From Jaenimonas drosophilae (lineage: Eukaryota; Euglenozoa; Kinetoplastea; Trypanosomatida; Trypanosomatidae), in the NCBI GenBank assembly GCA_030849065.1, contig JASAON010001660.1, positions 186,001 through 250,000 on the forward strand: a stretch of DNA of 64,000 bases, written 5' to 3'. The notes under the pieces are model-generated. The model was not told the DNA's origin and did no database searches. It was given only the letters and a program-made list of their open reading frames with translations. Below, one piece after another: positions 45,748 through 54,350 of this stretch. The position numbers were made by a program, and so were the translations under genes. Every line of letters begins with the position of its first letter. Position 1 is the first letter of the stretch.

Positions 45748-48732
45748 ATGCCTCCTCGCCCCACGCGTGGTTCGCGGCCAAACGATGATGATGATGATCA
45801 GCCATCGCGGCACACACAGCGGCACAGACGCGCTTCCTCGGCAACCCTACATCCATGCAGTGTGCAGTCGCGATCCCTCGCCAGCACCGCTCCTCGCGCA
45901 TCGGCCGCCGTATCAGGCCCACGCGGATTAAGTCGAGCCCCCATCATCCTCCGACGACGAACATCATCGATGGCATCAGCATCATCAACGGAGGTACGAA
46001 CCTCAATCGGCAGCGTGGCGCGTACGAGGAGGGGCGCTACACCGGCGGCCCACGCTAGTGTTGCTGCTCCTGCGCCACACCATGAAGAAGAAGCGCAGAC
46101 GGTGGCAGAGGTGCTCGATGCCACCAACACATCCCTCGCCACCTTCACACCTCGCACGTCAAGTGTGGCGCGCGGCCCAGACAGATGGAGCCGCGCACCC
46201 GTCGTGCACCACCGAAGAACATCATCGATGGCATCATCATCATCGATGGAGGAACGACCGGCGGTGAGGGATCTCACGCGCTCACGGCATGGCGCCTCTA
46301 CTCCAGCTCCTGCCCCAATTAATGATGCTGCACGTACGCAGATGATGGCGGAGCAGAGCACCACGCACGGCCTCAGCCCATCTGTCGCCCGTACCATCCA
46401 AGTGCCAGAATTACATCGCTCATCATCTTCATCTTTGGATGATGAAGCGTACGATGATGAATACATCGCCAACATTCCGTGGCACTCTCAAGTGACGAAC
46501 GTCAATGCCACATTCCACCACGGCCGAAGCAGCGATGCGAGGCCGCCACCTCCTCGTGTACGTCGGGTGATTGTCTGCCCTACCGTCTTATGCATCAATG
46601 CGGTGCTGCACAGCATTCAACGCGAGATGCGCAACGAGATGTGGTCGTGGATGCGAAGCATGTTTGTTGTGAAGAATTCGCTGCCACCTCACTCACGGGG
46701 AGCATCGCTCGTGGCACATCCGCCATGCGCGCTCGGCGTTTCTCTCCTCCCACACTCATCTAATTTGGCGGTTTTCAAGGCCATTGACGTGGCCACCTTC
46801 TTCACTGCGATGGAAGAAGATGATGATGATGCCGCTGTTGCCGAGGTTGGTGCAGCGCGACGCAACCCGCGACGTCCTCCGCACATGCGCGTAATGCCCG
46901 ACATGATTCGCGCACAAGTATCTCCGCCACTGTGTTTTTCATTGTGGCGGCTCAAGGCTCTTCGCCACCCACACCTCCTCCGCGTCGTGGATATCCTCAC
47001 CATCAAGGGCCTCTTCCACGATCATCGCACATCGCGCTTTACACCGCAACACCACAGACGCAGCCCCGCCCTGGTGATGCAGCAGTTTGGCAACATGGAT
47101 GAGGAGGCGCGAGATCGCCGCGAGGACGAGTTTCAACGCCTGGACCGACGTGGTTGGATGGATCAACGCCACCTCCGCGCCAAGTTGTCGCCCACCGCGA
47201 TTGGCACACATCCAGATGTGTGTTCCTGTGCTGCCTGCCAGGGTGAGCATCTCCTTCCCATATACATCCCAAGCACCATCTTGTACGCGCGCGAGTGCGC
47301 ACATCGGTCGCGACCCTTATACTTCCATTTGCAGGAGGCGTGGTCGGCGAGCTCGCCCATCTTCGCGCGCGGCGGTGCGGAATACACCCGGGGCGTACAT
47401 GAAACTGCGCGCGAACACTTTGTGCGTCTCTCGAACAGCATCGCCTTCAGCGTTGATCGCATGGCCGACATCATTTACCAAGTGAGCTGCGGCCTCTCGC
47501 ACCTCCACAGCAACGGCACTCTTCACGGCAATCTGCACTACCACAACATCTTCATGAGCGAAGACGGCCATGCGTCGCTCGCCGATTTTGGTTTGCCACT
47601 CTTTCCAGATAATCTCATGGACCACACCGCAGGGCCGTTGATGATGGGCAACGACCAACGAATGCTATCACAAACATTGCCATCGTCGGAGTGTTCCGCC
47701 TTTTATCGCGTTAATCTCGAGATTCTGCAACAGATTCGGAGTGGTTTCACCAACACCTGCAATCCAACGCACAAACCATCATCATCATCATCTCCGGAAG
47801 ATGCACGTGAAGATCAGCCGTCGGGCCATCCAGCGCGAGTGGTATGGAGCGACGATGCGCAACAACTCATGATGCGCTTGCACCTCACCCCGCCTGAGTG
47901 TTTGCTCATCGTGCTGCCACGGGACCTTGCCGAAGGTGTGTCGGAGGAGATGTACGACGTTGATCAAGATGGCGTGGAGGTATGGATCTGCGAGGAGCTC
48001 CGCACCGAGGCCGCAGATTGCTACGCCGTTGGTGTGTTGTGGTACGCCATGGCCTTTGGGGCATTCCCACCATTTTCGTGCAGCCATCATCTTGCGTACC
48101 GACGACGTGGCGAGGCATCCCCGCCGTATGAGCTGCTGCGCCAACACAGCGGAGGTGGTGCAGATGATGATGATGTTCCCAGCCCCACCATCAACGAGGG
48201 TGAGGACGATCCTCCACACCTCCGCGCCGACGCACACGCCGCCGCGATGTCTGGCGGGATCGTCTCGACGCTGCGCGTTGATGCCTCCGTGCGCCACCTC
48301 ATTGGCCGCCTTCTTCACCCAAACCCCGCGCAGCGACTCACCTTGGATGAGCTCCGCGCGCACACCTTCTTCAGCGTCTGTGGGCGCCAGCGCTTCTTCA
48401 CAACAACAACACCACCACAAGAAAATGACGAGGGGCAGCCCCCGTCAGCCGTGTTCCTACGTACATCTGGGCAAGAACGTGAAGCGGGTGAAGCATCGTC
48501 GCTGCCCAGCACCCATGAAGGAGAAGTGGCAGCGCCACCTGCGCCACATGTGCCGGTGCCGTCTGTCGGAGAATTCATTCTCAGTCGCGTCAGCGCGACG
48601 GCGCAGGATTTTCTCAACGGCCTCGACACAACGATGATGGAGGCGATGATGATCGCCGCCACCTACGACGAGGAGCCACGGCAGCGGCATGGGCACCAAG
48701 TCTCTGAGAGCGTGCCAGACCTCTTCTTGTAG
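45748..48732 (+). CDS. Protein kinase-like protein lacking the catalytic Asp (pseudokinase A)
   Basis: 994 aa from ATG 45748. Residues 1-270 are Ser/Arg/Ala-rich and contain two copies of an RRTSSMAS element. The kinase-like domain runs from about 315 to 905. The beta3 lysine may be K344 (AVFKAID). The catalytic loop is HGNLHYHNI at 593, where active kinases have HRDLKPENI: the catalytic Asp is Asn595 and the Lys is His. DFG is kept (613-615, ADFGLPLF). The APE site reads PPE after an activation segment about 100 residues long. The F-helix is recognisable ('EAADCYAVGVLWYAMAFGAFPPF'), as is the end ('LLHPNPAQRLTLDELRAHTFF', a clear STE/CAMK-like C-lobe). Large acidic or His-rich inserts interrupt both lobes. 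Phosphotransfer is unlikely; a scaffold or allosteric role is inferred. Confidence 0.78.
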   Translation: MPPRPTRGSRPNDDDDDQPSRHTQRHRRASSATLHPCSVQSRSLASTAPRASAAVSGPRGLSRAPIILRRRTSSMASASSTEVRTSIGSVARTRRGATPAAHASVAAPAPHHEEEAQTVAEVLDATNTSLATFTPRTSSVARGPDRWSRAPVVHHRRTSSMASSSSMEERPAVRDLTRSRHGASTPAPAPINDAARTQMMAEQSTTHGLSPSVARTIQVPELHRSSSSSLDDEAYDDEYIANIPWHSQVTNVNATFHHGRSSDARPPPPRVRRVIVCPTVLCINAVLHSIQREMRNEMWSWMRSMFVVKNSLPPHSRGASLVAHPPCALGVSLLPHSSNLAVFKAIDVATFFTAMEEDDDDAAVAEVGAARRNPRRPPHMRVMPDMIRAQVSPPLCFSLWRLKALRHPHLLRVVDILTIKGLFHDHRTSRFTPQHHRRSPALVMQQFGNMDEEARDRREDEFQRLDRRGWMDQRHLRAKLSPTAIGTHPDVCSCAACQGEHLLPIYIPSTILYARECAHRSRPLYFHLQEAWSASSPIFARGGAEYTRGVHETAREHFVRLSNSIAFSVDRMADIIYQVSCGLSHLHSNGTLHGNLHYHNIFMSEDGHASLADFGLPLFPDNLMDHTAGPLMMGNDQRMLSQTLPSSECSAFYRVNLEILQQIRSGFTNTCNPTHKPSSSSSPEDAREDQPSGHPARVVWSDDAQQLMMRLHLTPPECLLIVLPRDLAEGVSEEMYDVDQDGVEVWICEELRTEAADCYAVGVLWYAMAFGAFPPFSCSHHLAYRRRGEASPPYELLRQHSGGGADDDDVPSPTINEGEDDPPHLRADAHAAAMSGGIVSTLRVDASVRHLIGRLLHPNPAQRLTLDELRAHTFFSVCGRQRFFTTTTPPQENDEGQPPSAVFLRTSGQEREAGEASSLPSTHEGEVAAPPAPHVPVPSVGEFILSRVSATAQDFLNGLDTTMMEAMMIAATYDEEPRQRHGHQVSESVPDLFL

Positions 48733-48869
48733 CAGCACGGGTGTGCTGATCAGCTCTTGTTTTTTCTGTTTCTTTTTCTGCTATTGTCTCGTACTCTTAA
48801 GGAACAACACACAACCACAATGATGATGATGATGATGGTCTATCACCTTGTGTATGAAACAACAAACGT

Positions 48870-48896
48870 CTTTTTTTTTCTCTTGTTTCTTCTTAG
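48870..48896 (+). promoter_or_regulatory. Inferred trans-splice acceptor for the 414-aa gene
   Basis: A tract of T and C (TTTTTTTTTCTCTTGTTTCT) ending CTTAG with AG at 48895-48896, 24 nt before ATG 48921. Confidence 0.78.
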
Positions 48897-48920
48897 TCAT
48901 CCAAGTAGGAATCGTGGTTG

Positions 48921-50165
48921 ATGGCCGCAGCCTCTGCCGCCGCAAAGGGTGTTGTGCGATGTACGCGCCGCATCCGCGATCCGTTGAGCTATCTCATTAT
49001 GCAGCCAACGGATGCCGATCAGGTTTGTACCTCCATCCGCACCACCGACGTTGCCATTTTGACCTTCTATCTTCCCATTCACAACCTGCAGCACTGCCTA
49101 CATCGACGATACGAGGCGGAGCAGTTTGGCGAGCTCATTCTGCCGCCGGGGGTGGCGGCACCGATGCCAAAGTCGCTGACGCAGACGGAGGCGGAGGCAG
49201 GAAAACACGCCGCCGCCACCAAGAGCGCTGCCATGCTCAAGAAGATGATCATGTCAGCACCACAACGTGAGGGGGCGACCGAGGCAGCGGCAAACTCCGC
49301 CGACGTAAACCAGCTCAACAACCACGTTAATGAAAAGGGTGAGACGGTGGTGCCACTGGGCCTCGTGACACTCCTCGTTGGCCACAATTATCCATCGCAT
49401 CAGTCGTGGCTGGAGAAGAAGCTCGATCCTGCCCCGCACCCCTCACTCTCACTGCGCATCTCCGTCATGGACCGCATTCACTGGCAGCGCACAACGTGGC
49501 TGGCGGGCGCCATTTGCCCTAGTTTGTGTTGGGGCCGCATCCCGCAGCGCATCTTCTCAATCAACCTCGACTACAAGAGCCCCATTCTCATCACCGCGGG
49601 CGGCGAGGGGGGCCCATCTCCGCCGTCGTTTGATGAGGCGGCGCAGATGTACCGCCGGCCACTTCGCGTGGAGCTGCCAAGTTTTGGCTTCTCCGCAGAG
49701 GTGAGCGATAGCGGCACGACCATTTTTAATCCGCGCGTGAAGACGGTGGATGGTTTTCTGGATAATGAGTCGGCGTTGCACCGCCTCGCCGTCGCACGTG
49801 AGATAAACATGCTCGGTCTTGGCGGCAGCGTGTATCGCCAGACGCTGTGGAGCAGCCCGACGCTGCCGAACGTCGGAGGAATCACGCATCTACGCTACGG
49901 CTCTCTCTTTCAGCACTACTTTGGCTGCGACCCGGTCGGGGAGCCCGTGGCGGCGTGGATGGTGCGGGAAGTTGATAAGACGCTCATCTATCAGATGGAA
50001 GGTGAGGTGGAGGATGAAAACGATCCCAACAGCGCCACCACCTACGGCGATCGCTCGCTCACCGAGCGCGTGCAGAAGAAGGCCATGAATCGCTATAACG
50101 GCTTCCGCGATGAGCTCCGTGGCAAGACCTACAGCGACATGCGTGGGGATGAGGTACCTCGGTGA
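48921..50165 (+). CDS. Unidentified protein, possibly mitochondrial
   Basis: 414 aa from ATG 48921 (a TTG one codon earlier is ignored). The start MAAASAAAKGVVRCTRRIRDPLSYL is Ala/Arg-rich with no acids for 20 residues, which would suit a mitochondrial presequence. Residues 25-70 look folded ('DVAILTFYLPIHNLQHCLHRRYEAEQFGELIL'). A charged Ala/Lys-rich segment follows at 80-130, then 'VTLLVGHNYPSHQSWLEKKL' and a Trp-rich stretch ('IHWQRTTWLAGAICPSLCWGRIP'). Another conserved-looking block lies near 270-350 ('NMLGLGGSVYRQTLWSSPTLPNVGGITHLRYGSLFQHYFGCDP'). No enzyme motif or membrane helix is seen. The character resembles lineage-specific kinetoplastid mitochondrial proteins, but this is only an impression. 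Confidence 0.6.
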   Translation: MAAASAAAKGVVRCTRRIRDPLSYLIMQPTDADQVCTSIRTTDVAILTFYLPIHNLQHCLHRRYEAEQFGELILPPGVAAPMPKSLTQTEAEAGKHAAATKSAAMLKKMIMSAPQREGATEAAANSADVNQLNNHVNEKGETVVPLGLVTLLVGHNYPSHQSWLEKKLDPAPHPSLSLRISVMDRIHWQRTTWLAGAICPSLCWGRIPQRIFSINLDYKSPILITAGGEGGPSPPSFDEAAQMYRRPLRVELPSFGFSAEVSDSGTTIFNPRVKTVDGFLDNESALHRLAVAREINMLGLGGSVYRQTLWSSPTLPNVGGITHLRYGSLFQHYFGCDPVGEPVAAWMVREVDKTLIYQMEGEVEDENDPNSATTYGDRSLTERVQKKAMNRYNGFRDELRGKTYSDMRGDEVPR

Positions 50166-50280
50166 TTAATCATCCGTTGTTGTGTGCGCACGATTAATTA
50201 AAATGTGTGTGTTGGTGGGTGAGAACGTTGGTTCCATCCACATCACGACTTGTGAACCTGCCCAACGTGTTGGATGCATC

Positions 50281-50354
50281 ATCATCATCTTCTTCTTCAT
50301 CTTCATCTTCATCTTCATCTTCTTCATCTTCATCTTCATCTTGTTCGTGCATAG
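50281..50354 (+). promoter_or_regulatory. CAT/CTT-repeat pyrimidine tract and inferred trans-splice acceptor for pseudokinase B
   Basis: About 60 nt of (CAT/CTT) trinucleotides lead to GTGCATAG with AG at 50353-50354, 20 nt before ATG 50375. If the tract were translated it would give a serine run, but it fits a splice signal better. Confidence 0.68.
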
Positions 50355-50374
50355 TGAGTAGTTCCTTCGTCTTG

Positions 50375-52651
50375 ATGGAGGAGGTGACCTACCCTCATCT
50401 CCGCGACGACGAGGATGATCCCGGCCAACAACTTCTTGGCCAGGCAGGCACCCTCCACCCCAGCACCATCGCCGCCTCTCCTCAGAACCAACCACCACGC
50501 CAGGTGATTGGCAAGTATGAGCTCGGAAAGGTGCTCGCCGCCGGCGACTTTGATTGCCGCACACGTCTGTGCTCGCACATCGTTACGGGTGCTCAGTATG
50601 TTGTGCGTATTTACCACAAGTCGGTGCTGTCGGAGTCTGGGTGGATGTGGGAGCGTGTGCGGGAATCCATCCACGTTCAGCGCACGCTGCCCAAGCACGA
50701 CAACATCGTGGAGATGGTGGAGTGCTTCGAGACGGCATCGAACTTATACATTTTGATGCAACTTTTTCAGTCGGGCAACGTTTCATCCATCTTCACCGCC
50801 AACAGCCCCAACACGACGGGGGAGACGGGGGAGATGATCGGGCCCGACGCCACGAGCCCGCTCCACCTCTCCCGGCCACGGCGCCACCCATCGAGCCTCA
50901 GCAGCAGCAGCTACAGCCTGAGCCAGTCGGGGATGGATATCCTGAGCCAGTCGGACCTCATCGAAACAACCTCGGGGGCGGTGGGCGGCACCAACGCCAT
51001 CGCCATGGGGGCCTTCATCACCAACGTGCGCTCATTCACGACGATGTCGGCCATTCGAGATATCTTCACGCAAATTGTGCGTGGCACTCAGCACATGCAC
51101 GTGCACCACGTCGTACATACAGGCATCGCACCCGACCACATCCTCATCAACGACCGCGGCCTCGTGAAGATTAGCAACCTCGTTTCATGTTGTTTCTGCG
51201 CGCCAGGCACGAAGGTGATGGACCTCCGCGGCACACGCCACACCGTCGCCCCGGAGGTGCTGAAGGGCGAGCCCTACGACCCCTACCTCGCCGACAGCTG
51301 GGCCCTTGGCGTCGTGCTCTACTTCATGCTGAATGGCGGCCGCTACCCACACGACGGAGCCAACACGCTGCAGCACATTATGTACCACCACGTACGCCCC
51401 GTGAGGGCCAACGTACCAACCATCGCCAAGGACCTCCTCGCACGTCTGCTCCAGGTCTCTCCCAGCCAACGCCTGACGGTGGATGGCATTCTATGCCACC
51501 CATTCTGCCGCCTCGCGGAGGAGGGTGGCGGGTGCGTCGCTGGCGCGATGGGCGGCGGCCACGGCGTGGATGGCGCCGCCTCAAGCACCGGCGAGCCGCC
51601 CTCGACGCACACATTTCACCACGCGCAGGACGCCTCTGCCAGCCGCTCGATTGGTGCTTCGAGCCTGAAGAACGGCCGCATGTTCGGATCGATGCGGGCG
51701 GGGAGCCAGCATCATCTTGGCGAGGCGGCGGCGATGGGCATCGCGGGCAGCAGCGCCGAGCGGGCGGAGCGGCCGAGCTTCGCGAGCCCCATCATCACGA
51801 CCCCGACGGAATCTCCCACCGACGACACGCAGCCACCTCAGCCGCAAACACAACAGCTCTCTGAAAGCATCCACGTGGAGGGGCCATCGATGCCCGGGTT
51901 ATACACCTCCGACGCGACCGACTTCCCGTGGGACGCCCTCACCGCCCCCTCCCCACCCAAGGCTGAGTTGGTTGGCGGTGTTTCTCTCCAAGACATGGCC
52001 GCCTTCTTCATTCAGCACACGTTTCACATCTACACTCTCCGCAAACAGTTTGCCCAGGTTACCCACCTCCTCAACACCGATGCGATGAGCGTGGGCATCA
52101 CCAACAGCCCCAACGCACACGCGCGCACGGCCGCCACGTCGGAAGTCGGGGCGTCGGCCTACCGCGCCAGCGTGAGCTCCGCCGCCACCCCATCTACATC
52201 GCCACTGCAGTTAAGCCGGGTGGCCTCGCTTAACGCAACCGCGCGCAGTGCCACCAACAACAACATGGGCAGAAAGCGCGAGAGCATCATGAGCCGCTCC
52301 ATCTCCACCTCCAACGTCTTCTCCCGCGACGAGACCACCGCATCGCGCCAGGGTCTCGCGAGCGCCAGCGCAACGGGCGCCTTCCTCCCCGCCATTTACT
52401 CCAAGGCCGGCAGCATTGTGCGGCCAGATGGCATGGCCATCAGTGTCGTGGATGAGAGCTCATTGCACCCCCCGCGCACAGATTCCTCTGGGGAGCACCT
52501 CCACGAGCTCGGCCCGGTTGGGGCCTACGAAGTCTGCCCACTGTGCCAACGTTTGCCAAATGTTGGCCGGCAGATCTCAGCGAAGCCCTACCTCGACACG
52601 CACTTCGAGTACATTGGCGGGGAATACAGGCGGAAGGAGGTGGTGGAGTAG
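50375..52651 (+). CDS. CAMK/AMPK-like pseudokinase with all catalytic motifs lost (pseudokinase B)
   Basis: 758 aa from ATG 50375. An upstream frame adding a Ser run from 50207 is rejected because it crosses the splice tract. The kinase fold is clear at about residues 45-385: 'IGKYELGKVLAAGDFD' (Gly loop poor), beta3 'YVVRIYHKS' with Arg78 in place of Lys, 'HDNIVEMVECFET..NLYILMQL', then HTGIAPDHIL at 248 (HRD changed to H-T-G) and SNL at 267-269 in place of DFG. The scaffold parts are retained: 'LRGTRHTVAPEVLKG', 'ADSWALGVVLYFMLNGGRYPHDG' and 'LLARLLQVSPSQRLTVDGILCHPFC', in the CAMK/SNF1 style. A Ser/Pro-rich insert lies before the catalytic loop (about 145-205). The 370-residue tail is low-complexity with a short folded block near 530-570 ('LQDMAAFFIQHTFHIYTLRKQFAQVTHLL') and ends with C-x2-C. 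Activity is very unlikely. Confidence 0.85.
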   Translation: MEEVTYPHLRDDEDDPGQQLLGQAGTLHPSTIAASPQNQPPRQVIGKYELGKVLAAGDFDCRTRLCSHIVTGAQYVVRIYHKSVLSESGWMWERVRESIHVQRTLPKHDNIVEMVECFETASNLYILMQLFQSGNVSSIFTANSPNTTGETGEMIGPDATSPLHLSRPRRHPSSLSSSSYSLSQSGMDILSQSDLIETTSGAVGGTNAIAMGAFITNVRSFTTMSAIRDIFTQIVRGTQHMHVHHVVHTGIAPDHILINDRGLVKISNLVSCCFCAPGTKVMDLRGTRHTVAPEVLKGEPYDPYLADSWALGVVLYFMLNGGRYPHDGANTLQHIMYHHVRPVRANVPTIAKDLLARLLQVSPSQRLTVDGILCHPFCRLAEEGGGCVAGAMGGGHGVDGAASSTGEPPSTHTFHHAQDASASRSIGASSLKNGRMFGSMRAGSQHHLGEAAAMGIAGSSAERAERPSFASPIITTPTESPTDDTQPPQPQTQQLSESIHVEGPSMPGLYTSDATDFPWDALTAPSPPKAELVGGVSLQDMAAFFIQHTFHIYTLRKQFAQVTHLLNTDAMSVGITNSPNAHARTAATSEVGASAYRASVSSAATPSTSPLQLSRVASLNATARSATNNNMGRKRESIMSRSISTSNVFSRDETTASRQGLASASATGAFLPAIYSKAGSIVRPDGMAISVVDESSLHPPRTDSSGEHLHELGPVGAYEVCPLCQRLPNVGRQISAKPYLDTHFEYIGGEYRRKEVVE

Positions 52652-53007
52652 CTGCCATTGGTATTGATGATGATGATGCGCACGTATTCGATGTATAGTA
52701 CGCAAGGATCTCAGACAGATTTGGATGTGCTGGATCTGTTCCGGTAGCACTGCTGCCGATGTACTCGGGGAGATGTGATACACGCATAGGTCTGGTGTTG
52801 AAGAGAGCTCCGCTTCACTCTGTGGCACTCGCACCTCAATCTTGCTTCTGTTTCTTCTGTTTCTCGTTGCAGCTGGCGTTTTTCGGTTGGCTGCCATCAT
52901 CATAGATATACTTCCCATAGACATACATTAGTTGGTGTAGTGCACCACGGTGGATGTGTTGCGTCCATCTCAAGTGACTTGGAACACACACACACACATA
53001 CATCAGC
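52652..53007. other. Spacer with (ATG)n and splice acceptor
   Basis: 356-bp spacer. A short (GAT)n run lies at about 52665-52677. A strong tract (CTTGCTTCTGTTTCTTCTGT) at 52840-52868 ends GCAG with AG at 52871-52872. A CA run precedes the next ATG. No RNA gene recognised. Confidence 0.7.
52840..52872 (+). promoter_or_regulatory. Inferred trans-splice acceptor for the four-span membrane protein
   Basis: Strong pyrimidine tract and CGTTGCAG, AG at 52871-52872; 135 nt before ATG 53008. Confidence 0.72.
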
Positions 53008-54090
53008 ATGGGCTTCAAGCTCGTCATCACGTTCCTCCTCACCGTCCTCTTCGTGGACCTCCTTCTTGTCTGTGTTAATGGCACCGGCAACCTCCGCAGC
53101 TCTACGCGCCTGGTGCATACCATCACGACCGTGATTCTCGAAGCATGTCTCTGCGGAGAGGCCGCGGCCATCTCCATCATCCTCTCCAACACCTTTTGGA
53201 TTGCTGCAGGCCTCTACTGCCGCATACTCAGCTGCTTGCGCCTGCTTCTTCCGCTGTGGGTCGTGCGCGTCGCCCTCACCGCCATCCCCTTCTTGTGTAC
53301 GGAGATTGGCAATTGCACGGCAGGACGGCAGTTTTATACCAGCCACGCCTTCTACGCCATCCACGTTCTTGATGTGGTTCTGTGGCTGCTCTACGCCCTC
53401 GCGCTGCTCCACGTTCTCAGCTACCTGAGCGAGAAGACGCTGTACCCGCCCTATCACTGCCGCTTCCGCGCGCATCGCAAACATGGCGGGCGAGGCGCTG
53501 GCGACGAGGGCGTGGGTGGCGGCAGCAGCGTGGATGAAGATGAGCTGCGCACCGAAGGAACCATAAGCTACGTTGGTGGAGTCGAGGAGGGCGGCTCCGT
53601 GGAGCGCTCGGCGTCGGGGCAGTGGCGGCGCGGTGCGGCGGGGCAGCGGCACAACTCACCAGCCCGCGACATCGATCCAACAGCGATGGAGGTGCGCAAG
53701 GCGCTTTTCACGTCGGAGGACGCTGCCGGCACGGGAGAAACGGGAACAATAACAACAACAACAGCAATGAGAGCGGCGTCTTCCCCGCCCATGGTGCTTC
53801 CAACCAACTCCGCTGCCTGGCAGACGAGCGACAGCAGCACAACGATAACAGGAGCAGGCCCCCACATTGGCAGCAGGAGGCCAGCCGCCAGCACCACAGT
53901 GGAACTCTCGCGCACTCAAGCCGGCTACGCCTCCTCCATCACAGCCCCGCCCGACACCGGCAGCGGGAACCTCTTTCGGCAGAGCGTTAAACGAAGGATG
54001 GGCCCCCAACCCGGCATACGTGGCGGCGACGAGGCCTACAATCCACTCACTATGCATCGCACCCACAGCGATGCCGCACCCCACCCATGA
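53008..54090 (+). CDS. Four-span membrane protein with long hydrophilic tail, unidentified
   Basis: 360 aa. The N-terminal 150 residues hold four hydrophobic spans: about 3-25 (FKLVITFLLTVLFVDLLLVCV, possibly a signal anchor), 42-72 (TTVILEACLCGEAAAISIILSNTFW), 75-100 (CLRLLLPLWVVRVALTAIPFLC) and 115-142 (FYAIHVLDVVLWLLYALALLHVLSYL). Several cysteines lie near span ends (C22, C47, C71, C76, C97, C104). The next 200 residues are disordered, Ser/Gly/Arg/Thr-rich and without motifs. The layout (small helical bundle plus cytosolic tail) is generic and no family is recognised. Confidence 0.7.
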   Translation: MGFKLVITFLLTVLFVDLLLVCVNGTGNLRSSTRLVHTITTVILEACLCGEAAAISIILSNTFWIAAGLYCRILSCLRLLLPLWVVRVALTAIPFLCTEIGNCTAGRQFYTSHAFYAIHVLDVVLWLLYALALLHVLSYLSEKTLYPPYHCRFRAHRKHGGRGAGDEGVGGGSSVDEDELRTEGTISYVGGVEEGGSVERSASGQWRRGAAGQRHNSPARDIDPTAMEVRKALFTSEDAAGTGETGTITTTTAMRAASSPPMVLPTNSAAWQTSDSSTTITGAGPHIGSRRPAASTTVELSRTQAGYASSITAPPDTGSGNLFRQSVKRRMGPQPGIRGGDEAYNPLTMHRTHSDAAPHP

Positions 54091-54252
54091 TTCTGCCAAC
54101 AACAGAGCCTCCATCGTCTTGTGTGCATGTGTTGTTGCGGTGAATGCATAGAAACCATCCCTGACCCCCAATATCATCTCCATCTCTTCCTTCTTTTTTG
54201 TCCTTGTTAGTTGTCTGAAACACCCTCATTGTTCGCCGGACCTCGCACATTG

Positions 54253-54279
54253 TTGTGTTTTCTCCTCTTCCATTCCAAG
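54253..54279 (+). promoter_or_regulatory. Inferred trans-splice acceptor for ChaC
   Basis: TTGTGTTTTCTCCTCTTCCATTCC is followed by AAG, AG at 54278-54279. Further pyrimidine tract and an alternative CACAG follow within 15 nt. ATG 54351 is the first in-frame ATG after the acceptor. Confidence 0.6.
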
Positions 54280-54350
54280 CACCCACAGCCACCTTTTGGC
54301 TGTCCTACACCGCCACCCTTCCCCCTCCCCCTCACTGCCCTCCCATCGGC

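Noticed and set aside
50207..50374. Upstream extension of pseudokinase B giving a serine run
   Set aside because: It is the CAT/CTT pyrimidine tract leading to the AG at 50353-50354, better explained as a splice signal.
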